A stretch of DNA of 13,522 nucleotides from an uncultured Clostridia bacterium (GTDB lineage Bacteria > Bacillota_A > Clostridia > Oscillospirales > Oscillospiraceae), in contig CAMZIX010000023.1 of assembly GCA_947307375.1 (NCBI GenBank), forward strand, positions 1-13,522. Direction: 5' to 3'. Below the pieces are notes generated by a model. The model searched no databases. It was not told the origin of the DNA and saw only the letters and a program-made list of their open reading frames with translations. Positions 1-7,854 of the stretch are shown piece by piece (the stretch's first letter is position 1; each line of letters starts with the position of its first letter). Position numbers and translations under genes: made by a program.

Positions 1-77
1 CGCTGCCGCCCGGCTCGCCGCTCGCGCCGCATCTGACGCGCATCGGCGGGCGGGATTATCTTGTTTTTCGCCTGTAG
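1..77 (+). CDS. 3' end of an unidentified gene (partial)
   Basis: An open frame enters from the left edge, with codons starting at position 3, and ends at a TAG at 75-77. It gives about 24 C-terminal residues ending in DYLVFRL. Its GC-rich codons look like those of real genes in the window. The tail is too short to assign a family. The next gene, pdp, starts 44 bases after the stop on the same strand, so both could be co-transcribed, but a promoter-like sequence overlaps this gene's end, so pdp need not depend on it. It could be a chance open frame; there is no independent support beyond frame and codon use. Confidence 0.45.
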   Translation, partial: LPPGSPLAPHLTRIGGRDYLVFRL

Positions 78-89
78 TTGAGATATAAT
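61..89 (+). promoter_or_regulatory. Probable sigma-A promoter of pdp
   Basis: A perfect -10 hexamer TATAAT at 84-89 is preceded, 17 bases upstream, by TTGTTT at 61-66, which matches three of six -35 consensus bases. The spacing is ideal. Transcription would start near 96, leaving a leader of about 25 nt before the pdp ribosome binding site (AAAGAGG at 107-113, 8 nt before the ATG). The -35 lies inside the end of the upstream gene. Confidence 0.6.
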
Positions 90-121
90 AGTTATATTCT
101 ACACAGAAAGAGGCGAATTCG

Positions 122-1426
122 ATGCAGATGACCGATCTGATCGCCAAAAAGCGGGACGGCGGTGCGCTGAGCACCGAGGAGATCCAGTTCATCATTCGCG
201 GCTATACCGAGGGCAGCATCCCGGATTACCAGATGTCCGCCCTGTGCATGGCCATCTTCTTCCGCGGCATGGACGACCGGGAGACCCTGGATCTGACGAT
301 GGCCATGATGCACTCCGGCGAGACGCTCGATCTGAGCCCGATCCGCGGCGTCAAGGCCGATAAGCACTCCACCGGCGGCGTCGGGGACAAGACGAGCCTG
401 ATCCTCTGCCCGATGGTGGCGGCCTGCGGCGTGAAGATCGCCAAGATGTCCGGCCGCGGCCTCGGCCACACCGGCGGCACCATCGACAAGCTGGAGAGCT
501 TCCGCGGCTTCGTCACCGGCATCTCCGAGCAGACCTTTTTCGATAACGTCAACCGCATCGGCATCGCGATCGCCGGCCAGACCGCCGATCTGGTGCCCGC
601 GGACAAGAAGCTCTACGCCCTGCGCGACGTGACCGGCACCGTGCCCTCCATCCCGCTGATCGTCAGCTCCATCATGTCCAAGAAGCTGGCCTCCGGCTCG
701 GACGTGATCGTGCTGGACGTCAAATGCGGCAGCGGCGCCTTCATGAAGACCCCGGAGCAGGCGGAGGAGCTGGCCCGCGGCCTGACGCGCGTCGGCCGCC
801 TGGCCGGGCGCAGGGTCGCAGCGGTCATCACCGACATGGATGAGCCGCTCGGCAACGCCGTCGGCAACGCGATCGAGGTCAAGGAGGCCATCTCGGTGCT
901 GCGCGGCGAGACCAAGGGCGAGCTGCTGGAGCTCTGCCTGACGCTCGGCAGCTGCATCCTCACCGAGGCAGGCTTTTCCGCGGACGACGCGGAGGCGCGC
1001 GCGAAGCTGCAGGCTGTCATCGACGACGGCAGCGCCCTGCGCAAGCTCTACGAGCTGGTCGAAGGCCAGTTCGGCGAGGCCGCGGCGGTCTACGACACCT
1101 CGCTCCTGCCGGATGCGAAGGTCAAGCTGGAGGCTCTGAGCACGGAGGCGGGCTATGTCTCCCACATCCAGGCCGAGCAGGTCGGCCTGGTGTCGATGCA
1201 TCTCGGCGGCGGACGCGTGACGAAGGAAAGCGAGATCGACCTGTCGGTGGGCGTGTTCCTGCACAAGAAGGTCGGCGACCGGGTCGAGCTCGGCGAGAGC
1301 CTCGGCACGATCCACGCCTCCTCTCAGGAAAAAGCGGAGCAGGCGGCCGAGCTCCTGCGCCGCTGCTACAGCTTCAGCGCGGAGCCGGTGGACAAGCCTC
1401 CCTTCATCAAGGGCATCGTCCGCTGA
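122..1426 (+). CDS. pdp: Pyrimidine-nucleoside (thymidine) phosphorylase
   Basis: This 434-residue cytosolic enzyme splits pyrimidine nucleosides (thymidine, deoxyuridine and, in the Gram-positive Pdp type, uridine) with phosphate into free base and (deoxy)ribose-1-phosphate, in nucleoside salvage. The length is normal for the family. The phosphate-site segment KHSTGGVGDK is at 81-90 and the family signature SGRGLGHTGGTIDKLE at 110-125. R168, S183 and K187 line up with the pyrimidine-binding residues known from E. coli thymidine phosphorylase. The N-terminal helical domain, central alpha/beta domain and C-terminal domain (EIDLSVGVFLHKKVGD, about 371-386) are all present. The ATG at 122 is chosen over the ATG at 128 because its AAAGAGG site is 8 nt away and the family usually begins MxMxDLI. 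It looks closer to Bacillus Pdp than to E. coli DeoA, but substrate range cannot be fixed from sequence. It is monocistronic or last in its operon, since a strong terminator follows. Confidence 0.96.
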   Translation: MQMTDLIAKKRDGGALSTEEIQFIIRGYTEGSIPDYQMSALCMAIFFRGMDDRETLDLTMAMMHSGETLDLSPIRGVKADKHSTGGVGDKTSLILCPMVAACGVKIAKMSGRGLGHTGGTIDKLESFRGFVTGISEQTFFDNVNRIGIAIAGQTADLVPADKKLYALRDVTGTVPSIPLIVSSIMSKKLASGSDVIVLDVKCGSGAFMKTPEQAEELARGLTRVGRLAGRRVAAVITDMDEPLGNAVGNAIEVKEAISVLRGETKGELLELCLTLGSCILTEAGFSADDAEARAKLQAVIDDGSALRKLYELVEGQFGEAAAVYDTSLLPDAKVKLEALSTEAGYVSHIQAEQVGLVSMHLGGGRVTKESEIDLSVGVFLHKKVGDRVELGESLGTIHASSQEKAEQAAELLRRCYSFSAEPVDKPPFIKGIVR

Positions 1427-1437
1427 AGGAACAGAAG

Positions 1438-1475
1438 AAAAAAAGGATGTGGACCGAGGTCCACATCCTTTTTTT
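1438..1475. terminator. Bidirectional intrinsic terminator between pdp and the opp operon
   Basis: A perfect inverted repeat has arms 1438-1455 and 1458-1475. Its core is a 10-bp stem, GGATGTGGAC pairing with GTCCACATCC, with a CGAG tetraloop, flanked by seven A on the left and seven T on the right. Read on the plus strand it gives a U tract ending pdp (stop at 1426). Read on the minus strand it gives a U tract ending the operon whose last gene stops at 1482. One hairpin therefore serves two convergent transcription units. Confidence 0.93.
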
Positions 1476-1481
1476 GATTTT

Positions 1482-1904
1482 TTATCCCTCGAAGTTCTTG
1501 TAGAACAGCGCAAGGAAAACCAGCGCGATCAGAAAATAAAACAGTCCCACATGGAAGAGGAAGCCGTAGCCCTTGGCACGGCCCTTTTCCTCTTTCCGCT
1601 CTAGATACTCGGCGTAAGTCTCCTGCTTGCCGCCGCCCATGCCCGGGATCAGCGCACGGACCGCAAAGCTCATCATGTAGCCGAGGCCGGTGAAGGCGCC
1701 CGCGTTCGACAGCGCCACCAGCGCGGCCGTCAGGATCAGCAGCACGCCGGGAAAGGTGAACGCGTCGCAGAGCAGGCGGTATTTCTCCACCGGCTCTTCC
1801 GAGCCGGTGAAGCCGCGCAGGCGGAGCGCCGCGATCGCCAGCAGCGCGCCGGCGATCGCGGTGATCCCATATTTGATCAGGTTGGAAACGGTTTTTTTGC
1901 TCAC
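1482..1904 (-). CDS. DUF3899-like small membrane protein, last gene of the opp operon
   Basis: The product is a 140-residue integral membrane protein of unknown function. Three hydrophobic segments are visible: about 8-27, 50-80 (long, probably one helix plus a re-entrant or amphipathic part, with LSNAGAF) and 115-134. Between the second and third lies a charged loop with YAEYLERKEEKGRAKG (97-112). This arrangement, with the S-N-x-G-x-F motif followed by a Tyr/Glu/Arg-rich stretch, resembles the DUF3899 family of Firmicutes; I recognise this by pattern only. The start codon is GTG and its first four bases (GTGA) overlap the oppF stop, so translation is probably coupled to oppF; GGAAAGAG lies about 10 nt upstream. 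It could be an accessory or stabilising subunit of the transporter, or simply a hitch-hiking gene. The bidirectional terminator follows directly. Confidence 0.78.
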   Translation of the reverse strand: MSKKTVSNLIKYGITAIAGALLAIAALRLRGFTGSEEPVEKYRLLCDAFTFPGVLLILTAALVALSNAGAFTGLGYMMSFAVRALIPGMGGGKQETYAEYLERKEEKGRAKGYGFLFHVGLFYFLIALVFLALFYKNFEG

Positions 1905-3124
1905 AGGTTGAACTCTTTCCGGTAGGCCTGCTCCTCGGCGTCGTTGCAGTGCACGAAGTGGCCGGGAATGATCTCGCGCAGCGTCGGCTTATCCACGCTG
2001 TAGTCATGCGCGGCGAGCGCGTTGTAGGTGATCCTCTTGCGCCGCTTCTCAGCTCTCGGATCGGGCAGCGGGATCGCGGACAGCAGCGAACGGGTGTAGG
2101 GGTGCATCGGGTGGGCGAAGAGCTCATCCGAGGGCGCCAGCTCCACCATGTTGCCGTAGTACATGACGCCGATGCGGTCGGAGAAATACTTGACGACGGA
2201 CAGGTCATGCGCGATGAAGAGGATCGTCAGACCCAGCTGGTCGCGCAGGTCGTTGAGCAGGTTGATGACCTGGGCCTGGATCGACACGTCGAGCGCGGAG
2301 ATCGGCTCGTCGGCGATCAGCAGGTCGGGCTTCATGATGACGCTGCGGGCGATGCCGATACGCTGGCGCTGGCCGCCGGAGAACTCGTGCGGGTAGCGGC
2401 CGGCGTGCTCGCGCACCAGGCCGACCATCTCCAGGATCTCGTAGACCTTCTCGTCGATGTAGTCCTGATCGCGGATGCCGTTGATGACCAGGCCCTCGGA
2501 GATGATCTCCTTGACGGTCATGCGGGGATTCAGCGAGGCGATCGGGTCCTGGAAGATCATCTGGATCTGGGTGATGAGCTTGGTGTTCTTCGCCACGCGG
2601 AGCTCGTCCTTGTACTGCTTTTTCAGCTCGGCCAGCCTGGCGGGATCGCTCTGGGCGGCCTTGAGCTGGGGCTCATAGCGCTCCTGGACCTCTTTGACCA
2701 GCTTCTCGGCATAGACCTTGTCGGAATTGTTGTGGTCGAACTTGGCCTTGCGGATCTCGTCGCGGTTGGCGGAAATGCTCTCTTCCAGCTCCTTGCGGCG
2801 CTGCTCGCTCGTCGGATCGTCGGCCTTGAGCTCCTTCAGCTCCTTGCGGGCGGCCTTGATGGCGTCCCTGTAGCTGCGCGACCCGGCGCAGATGCGCTGG
2901 CCCTTGAAGTAGATGCTGCCGGAGGTGATGTCATAGATGCGGATGATCGAACGGCCGGTCGTGGTCTTGCCGCAGCCGGATTCGCCGACCAGGCCGAAGA
3001 CCTCGCCCTTGTAGATATCAAAGCTGACGTCGTTGACAGCCTTGAGCTCGCCGTTGCCCATCTTGAAGTACTGGCAGAGATGCTCGACCCTCAGCAGGGG
3101 TTCCCGATTGTCGATGTTGCTCAT
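1901..3124 (-). CDS. oppF: Oligopeptide ABC transporter ATP-binding protein OppF, with coiled-coil insertion
   Basis: This is one of the two cytoplasmic ATPases (407 residues) that drive peptide import through OppBC. All motifs are intact: Walker A GESGCGKTT (47-55), Q-loop Q192, signature SGGQRQR (249-255), Walker B LLIADEP (268-274) with catalytic E273, and H-loop H306. The C-terminal oligopeptide/dipeptide extension (HPYT at 341-344, HFVHC at 389-393) identifies the OppF/DppF type. Between Walker A and the Q-loop, residues about 78-183 form an extra, very charged, Lys/Glu-rich region with helical periodicity, absent from textbook OppF of about 310-330 residues. The ATG overlaps the oppD stop (ATGA) and is preceded by a perfect AGGAGGTGA site 9 nt away, so it has strong initiation of its own as well as coupling. 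Substrates (oligopeptides versus dipeptides) cannot be told from the ATPase. Confidence 0.95.
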   Translation of the reverse strand: MSNIDNREPLLRVEHLCQYFKMGNGELKAVNDVSFDIYKGEVFGLVGESGCGKTTTGRSIIRIYDITSGSIYFKGQRICAGSRSYRDAIKAARKELKELKADDPTSEQRRKELEESISANRDEIRKAKFDHNNSDKVYAEKLVKEVQERYEPQLKAAQSDPARLAELKKQYKDELRVAKNTKLITQIQMIFQDPIASLNPRMTVKEIISEGLVINGIRDQDYIDEKVYEILEMVGLVREHAGRYPHEFSGGQRQRIGIARSVIMKPDLLIADEPISALDVSIQAQVINLLNDLRDQLGLTILFIAHDLSVVKYFSDRIGVMYYGNMVELAPSDELFAHPMHPYTRSLLSAIPLPDPRAEKRRKRITYNALAAHDYSVDKPTLREIIPGHFVHCNDAEEQAYRKEFNL

Positions 3125-5286
3125 CCGAGCTCACCTCCTGCCCTTTTCTTCATTCGCTCGATGCGGTCGATGATGATCTTCGGCGGCTCGACCTTCGGGG
3201 CCTCCGGATGCAGGAGCCAGGTGGCCGCCCAGTGCGTGGGCGAGACTTCAAATGCGGGCGGCTGCATCTCGAAGTCGATCTGCATCGCGTATTTGTTGCG
3301 CTGCGCGAAAGCGTCGCCCTCGGGCGGGTAGATCATATTCGGCGGGGTGCCGGGGATGGCGTCCAGCTTCTCCTTAGTGTCCAGGTCGGGCATGGAGCTC
3401 AGCAGCGCCCAGGTGTAGGGATGGCGCGGATCGTAGAAGATCTCGTCCGCCGTGCCGTACTCGACGATCTTGCCGGCGTACATGACCGCGATGTCGTCGG
3501 CCATGTTGGCCACGACGCCGAGGTCGTGCGTGATGAAGATGACCGACAGATTGCGCTCGGCCTTCAGCTTGTTGATCAGCTCCAGGATCTGGGCCTGGAT
3601 GGTCACGTCCAGAGCCGTCGTCGGCTCGTCGCAGATCAGGATGTCGGGGTTGGCGGCCAGAGCGATCGCGATGACGATACGCTGGCGCATGCCGCCGGAG
3701 AACTCGAAGGGGTACTGGTTGTAGCGGATACGGGGCTCGGGGATGCCGACCTCTTCCATCAGCTGGATCGCCTTCTCGCGCGCCATGCTGCGGGTGACGT
3801 GGTGCACCATCTGCGAACCGCGGTCCTTCAGGTAATCCACGATCTGCACGCTGCGTGCGCCGCAGTCCACGGTCGGCGCCTTTTCGATGTAATCCTCATA
3901 GTGGCCGACCAGGTTGCCGATGGACTTGCCGACGTTCTCTTCAAGCTCGTCCAGGTCGTAGACGACCTTCGGCACGACCTTCCAGTCGACGTCGCGGCCC
4001 TTGGCGATCAGCGCGTCGCGGCGGCGGGACTGCCGGGCGAAGCGGGCCTCCTCCTTGGGGTTGCGCTTGACGGCGTTGAAGTAACGGTCGATCGCGTCGT
4101 TGATGGCATAGCGGAAGGTGTAGGCGCTCGAATCCTTGACGATCTCCATGCGGTCGATGGAATCCTCCACCTGCTGGGCCAGGCCGTTTGCCCACTTGTG
4201 GGCGGCGCCGCGGCTGTTCTTGAATTCCGCAAAGCGGCCCTGATTGGCGCGGAGCGTCTCCACGACGGCTTTCTTCTTCTCCAGCGCGGTCTCGAAGGAG
4301 TAGCGCACCCCCTGCTCCTCCATCGCGAGGAAGTCGATCATGAAGTTCTGGTCGAGGTAGCTGCGGGTCATGCTGTTGAGCTCCTCGACGGGCATGCCGT
4401 GCAAGTCGGCCTGGGGATTTTTCATCTTGTAGAAGCCGATCCGGAAGAAGTCCGGCGCGGTGCGGCCGTCCAGCTCGCGCAGCAGGTCCTCGGTACGCTG
4501 CACCGCCGCGGTGATATTGTCCGGAACAGACTGATCCTTGGAGGCCTTGAAGCCGCGCAGCGAATCCTTCAGCTCCTGGGCGGCGGCGTCCAGCTTGTCG
4601 TCGTAGCCGTGGCTGTAGAACTCGTTCTTCGCGCTCTTCAGCTTGTCGGCGATCGTCTTGACCGAGCTTTTGACGTCGACCTTCTGCTTTTTGGAGGTCA
4701 GGAACAGGAAGTCCTCGGTCTTGGAGATCAGATCCTCGGCGCCGGTCTTCGCCGTGTTGTAGGCGTTCTCCATACGGATCGCCTCGGCGTTGAATTTCTC
4801 GAAGGTCTTGATGCGCTCCTCGACCTGGGCCTTGCTGCCCTCGCCGAGGGCGGCGGCGGAATTGGTCCTGACCAGGCCCAGGACATTGTTGAATTCCTTT
4901 TTGGCCTCGCTGCGGTTGCCCTTGTCCTTGAGCAGCATGGCCTCGGTGATCTGGCGGCCGATCTTGACGATCGGGTTCAGGGAGGACAGCGGATCCTGGA
5001 AGATCATGGAGATGCGGTTGCCGCGGATCTCGCACATTTCCTCCTCGGTGATCTTCAGGAGGTCCTTGCCGTCGTAGAGGATCTCGCCGCTCTCGATGAT
5101 GGAGTTGCCGGCGAGGATGCCGAGGATGGCCTTGGAGGTAACGGATTTGCCCGAGCCGGACTCGCCGACGATGGCCAGCGTCTTGCCGCGCTCCAGCTCG
5201 AAGGAGATGTCGCGCACGGCCTTGACGGTGCCGCCGGAAGTACGGAAGGAGACCTTCAAATGCTTTACGTCCAGTATTTTATCCAT
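3121..5286 (-). CDS. oppD: Oligopeptide ABC transporter ATP-binding protein OppD, with a very large insertion
   Basis: This is the second ATPase of the importer, 721 residues from the chosen start, roughly twice the usual 320-360. Walker A GESGSGKS (41-48), Q-loop Q97, signature SGGMRQR (530-536), Walker B ILICDEP (549-555) with E554, and H587 are all present. The C-terminal part (HPYTWALL, then the GTPPNMIYPPEGDAF and HWAATWLLHPEAP segments) is typical of clostridial OppD. Residues about 129-500 are an inserted, charged, mostly helical region: the normal line ITEAMLLKDKG...EAKKE is interrupted and resumes at REKAIQLMEEVGIPEP just before the signature. Codon use is even across the insert, so it is real coding sequence. 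Start choice: a TTG at 5292 would overlap the oppC stop, but the GGAGG upstream is only 1 nt from it, whereas it is 7 nt from the ATG at 5286, so ATG is preferred. Confidence 0.94.
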   Translation of the reverse strand: MDKILDVKHLKVSFRTSGGTVKAVRDISFELERGKTLAIVGESGSGKSVTSKAILGILAGNSIIESGEILYDGKDLLKITEEEMCEIRGNRISMIFQDPLSSLNPIVKIGRQITEAMLLKDKGNRSEAKKEFNNVLGLVRTNSAAALGEGSKAQVEERIKTFEKFNAEAIRMENAYNTAKTGAEDLISKTEDFLFLTSKKQKVDVKSSVKTIADKLKSAKNEFYSHGYDDKLDAAAQELKDSLRGFKASKDQSVPDNITAAVQRTEDLLRELDGRTAPDFFRIGFYKMKNPQADLHGMPVEELNSMTRSYLDQNFMIDFLAMEEQGVRYSFETALEKKKAVVETLRANQGRFAEFKNSRGAAHKWANGLAQQVEDSIDRMEIVKDSSAYTFRYAINDAIDRYFNAVKRNPKEEARFARQSRRRDALIAKGRDVDWKVVPKVVYDLDELEENVGKSIGNLVGHYEDYIEKAPTVDCGARSVQIVDYLKDRGSQMVHHVTRSMAREKAIQLMEEVGIPEPRIRYNQYPFEFSGGMRQRIVIAIALAANPDILICDEPTTALDVTIQAQILELINKLKAERNLSVIFITHDLGVVANMADDIAVMYAGKIVEYGTADEIFYDPRHPYTWALLSSMPDLDTKEKLDAIPGTPPNMIYPPEGDAFAQRNKYAMQIDFEMQPPAFEVSPTHWAATWLLHPEAPKVEPPKIIIDRIERMKKRAGGELG

Positions 5287-5301
5287 ACTCAATCCTCCAC
5301 A
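5284..5301 (-). promoter_or_regulatory. Ribosome binding site that decides the oppD start
   Basis: On the minus strand GGAGG is followed by ATTGAGT and then ATG (5286-5284). The 7-nt gap fits the ATG, while the TTG at 5292-5290 lies one base from the GGAGG and is too close to be used efficiently. The oppC stop TGA (5291-5289) sits between site and start, so ribosomes finishing oppC release at the oppD start. Confidence 0.65.
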
Positions 5302-6872
5302 CCGCGCAGAGACGGGTTAAAGGCGTCTCTCAGGCCGTTGCCGAACAGGTTGAAGCAGATCATCAGCAGGGAAAGCGCGATGGCGGGGTAGCCCAGCAGG
5401 TGCGGGTAGTTGGTCCAGATATTCGCCGCGTCGGACAGCAGGGTGCCGAGGCTGGTCTGGTCCGCGCTGCCGAGCTTGACGATGCCGAGGTAACTCAGCA
5501 TGCTTTCGCTGCCGATGGTGCCGGGGATGATCAGGATGCTGCCGGTGATGATCGTGCCGAGGGCGTTCGGGAAAATGTGCTTCCAGATGATGCGCCAGTC
5601 CTTCGCGCCCAGGGTGCGGGCGGCCAGCACGTATTCCTGGCCCTTGAAGCGGTAGAACTGCGTCCTCGTACGGGAGGCCATGCCGATCCAGCCGGTCAGT
5701 ACGAAGGCGAAGATCAGGCTTGGCACGACGCCCACCTTGGCCGACAGGTGCAGCTGGAACAGCGTCGCCACAACGATGAAGGGCACGTCGACCAGGATAT
5801 CGGAGATACGCTCGAGGATCAGGTCGACCCAGCCGCCGTAGTAGCCCTCGACCGCGCCGTACACGGCGCCGATCGTCAGGTTGATGGCGGAGACGACCAC
5901 GGCCAGCAGCAGGCTCAGCCGGAGGCCGCCCGCGAGGCGGACCGCCATGTCGTAGCCCTGGCTGTCGGTACCGAAGATGTACTCCGGCTCAAAGCCGTTG
6001 AGGTAGCGGTAATAGTTGTAATAGAGGATGCGGACCTTGTACTGGGCGGTCTCATGCGTGCCGCCGCCGGTATATTCGAAGTAGACCGGATTGCCTTCGG
6101 CGTCGCGCTTGTAGTTGTCCTCCAGCACCAGGTCGTCGGTCAGCTCCACGGTCTTGGCCTTGCCGGAGGCCGTGGTGACGGGCGTACCCTTCTTGGTCTT
6201 GTACCAGTAGTTGGCGTCCAGCGGATCGAGGTTGTACTCGTTGTTCTCCACCAGCGGATAGAGGATCTGCAGACCGTTCTCCTGCTCCCAGGCCTGGATG
6301 CGCTTGAACTCGGCCTGCTCGATGCTCTTGTACAGGAAGCCGACCTCGAGATAGGTCTCGATCACGCAGTCGGAGTAGATGGACTTGGGCTTGGCGCCCT
6401 TGATCTCGGCGATCGTCGTCAGCGGGCCGATCTTCTTCATCGGCTGGTAGTAGCTGCGCAGGCCTTCGCCGATCGAGATGCTGCCGCTGCCCTCATGGTC
6501 CTCCGCGCCGACGCCGATGCCGATGGCGCGGACGAGGCCCGGGCCGGAGAAGGTACGGGTCACCGTGCCCTCGGACATGCCGATCTTCTGCAGCGCCAGC
6601 ACGCGGGAGGGCTTCTTGGCGTAGTACACGTCCATGAAGGTGTTCGCGTGGTTGGAGATGAAGATCGGCGCAAAGATGGCGAAAAGGATGATGATCAGGA
6701 TGATGATCGCGGCGACGATGGAGCCTTTGTTCTTCCGGAAGCGGATCCAAGCGTCCTTGAGGTAGCCGATGGGCTTGTCATCGAACTTCTTGTCGCTCAG
6801 GCGCCGGCCCTCGTTGACCATCGTAAACTTTTCCGCGGGGATGTTATTCAAATCAATCGTATTATTCATCAT
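5289..6872 (-). CDS. oppC: Oligopeptide ABC transporter permease OppC with a large extracytoplasmic domain
   Basis: This is one of two membrane subunits forming the peptide channel; 527 residues against about 290-340 for ordinary OppC. A soluble N-terminus (1-50) leads into TM1 (about 51-73). A polar region of about 225 residues follows, predicted to lie outside the membrane, and then the OppC hallmark FGTDSQGYDMAVR (300-312) opens the conserved transport domain. The hallmark is followed by hydrophobic spans at about 317-340, 354-376, 381-400, 437-460 and 491-513. The EAA loop that docks on the ATPases is seen at 412-436 (EYVLAARTLGAKDWRIIWKHIFPN). The first ATG (6872) overlaps the oppB stop as ATGA; a second ATG follows at 6869. 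The upstream GAGG is 2 nt from the first and 5 nt from the second, so the second may be the real start, with one residue of difference. Confidence 0.95.
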   Translation of the reverse strand: MMNNTIDLNNIPAEKFTMVNEGRRLSDKKFDDKPIGYLKDAWIRFRKNKGSIVAAIIILIIILFAIFAPIFISNHANTFMDVYYAKKPSRVLALQKIGMSEGTVTRTFSGPGLVRAIGIGVGAEDHEGSGSISIGEGLRSYYQPMKKIGPLTTIAEIKGAKPKSIYSDCVIETYLEVGFLYKSIEQAEFKRIQAWEQENGLQILYPLVENNEYNLDPLDANYWYKTKKGTPVTTASGKAKTVELTDDLVLEDNYKRDAEGNPVYFEYTGGGTHETAQYKVRILYYNYYRYLNGFEPEYIFGTDSQGYDMAVRLAGGLRLSLLLAVVVSAINLTIGAVYGAVEGYYGGWVDLILERISDILVDVPFIVVATLFQLHLSAKVGVVPSLIFAFVLTGWIGMASRTRTQFYRFKGQEYVLAARTLGAKDWRIIWKHIFPNALGTIITGSILIIPGTIGSESMLSYLGIVKLGSADQTSLGTLLSDAANIWTNYPHLLGYPAIALSLLMICFNLFGNGLRDAFNPSLRGVED

Positions 6873-7831
6873 TTCCTCGACCCCATTCTGATCCGCGGAT
6901 CAATGAACCCGTAGCTGAGATCCCCAATGATACCGGCCAGCAGACCGATAAACGTATAGAAGATCGTGTCGCACATGAACACGTCGTAGTCGAACAGGTT
7001 GATCGATTTCATGTAGAGCTGACCGACGCCGGGGATGGCGAAGATCTGCTCGATGATGATGGAGCCGCCCAGGATGCCGATGAAGCTGCCGATGATACGC
7101 GGCAGGATCGGCACCATCGCGTTTTTCAGCGCGTGGCGGGAGGTCGCCTGCGCGCGGGTCAGGCCCTTGGTGCGCGCCAGCAGCATGTAGTCCGAGGTCA
7201 GGGTCTCCGTCAGCTCGGCGCGCGTAAAGCGGGTCAGGTCGGCGATCTGACCGAAGGACAGCGCCAGGATCGGCATGATCATGCTGATGAACATCTTCTT
7301 CGTCCAGTAGCTGCCGCCCGCGTCCGCCAGCGAGTACATCGTCAGAGGCAGCCAGCTCAGCTTGAAGTAGAAGATGTACTGCACCAGGAAGGCGTACACA
7401 TAGCTCGGCACGGACACGAACACCATGACCGTCGTGCTGATCAGCTGGTCCTGCCATTTGTTTTTCTTGATGGCGGCGTAGATGCCGAAGAGGATGCCGA
7501 GGGGGACGGAGAGGATAAAGGAATACAGGTTGACCAATACGGAGGGCAGCAGGCGGCTGGTCAGCACTTCCATGGCCGGCACGCGGAACTGGATGTACCA
7601 GCTCGTGCCGAAGTCCCATTCCGTAATGATATTCCTCAGATAGATGCCGTACTGGACCAGGATCGGCTTGTTATAGCCCAGCGCTTCAAAACGGGCAGTG
7701 ATGACTGCCTGCAGGTTTTTGTCCTGCGGCAGTTCCCTCGGGAGCAGTCGGATGAGTATGAAGCACATCGTCATGATCACGAAGAACGTAAAGAGCATCA
7801 AGATGAGTCTCTTGAGTATGTACTTGGCCAT
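6869..7831 (-). CDS. oppB: Oligopeptide ABC transporter permease OppB
   Basis: This 320-residue inner-membrane subunit pairs with OppC and is the one transporter part of near-normal size. TM1 is at about 9-29 (KRLILMLFTFFVIMTMCFIL), followed by an extracytoplasmic loop to about 97, then spans near 98-120, 132-155, 181-198, 241-262 and 287-308. The EAA loop is at about 215-241 (YMLLARTKGLTRAQATSRHALKN), with the conserved FAIPGVGQL (264-272) and C-terminal SYGFIDPRIR. The frame is open further upstream to 7921, but the ATG at 7831 starts the usual MAKYILKRL and has AAGGAG 8 nt before it, so it is chosen. Gene order and 4-bp overlap with oppC place it second in the operon, after oppA and a structured intergenic region. 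Confidence 0.95.
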   Translation of the reverse strand: MAKYILKRLILMLFTFFVIMTMCFILIRLLPRELPQDKNLQAVITARFEALGYNKPILVQYGIYLRNIITEWDFGTSWYIQFRVPAMEVLTSRLLPSVLVNLYSFILSVPLGILFGIYAAIKKNKWQDQLISTTVMVFVSVPSYVYAFLVQYIFYFKLSWLPLTMYSLADAGGSYWTKKMFISMIMPILALSFGQIADLTRFTRAELTETLTSDYMLLARTKGLTRAQATSRHALKNAMVPILPRIIGSFIGILGGSIIIEQIFAIPGVGQLYMKSINLFDYDVFMCDTIFYTFIGLLAGIIGDLSYGFIDPRIRMGSRK

Positions 7832-7854
7832 GGCCTCGTCTCCTTCTTGCTTGA

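Noticed and set aside
92..1513. Long open frame on the minus strand opposite pdp (473 codons)
   Set aside because: It is the mirror of a well-supported gene in GC-rich DNA, has low-complexity Ala/Arg/Gly/Asp-rich translation, and would run through the bidirectional terminator.
3208..5391. Plus-strand open frame of 727 codons opposite oppD
   Set aside because: Its Val/Leu/Asp/Gly-rich translation is the antisense image of strongly biased oppD codons; no motif and no ribosome binding site.
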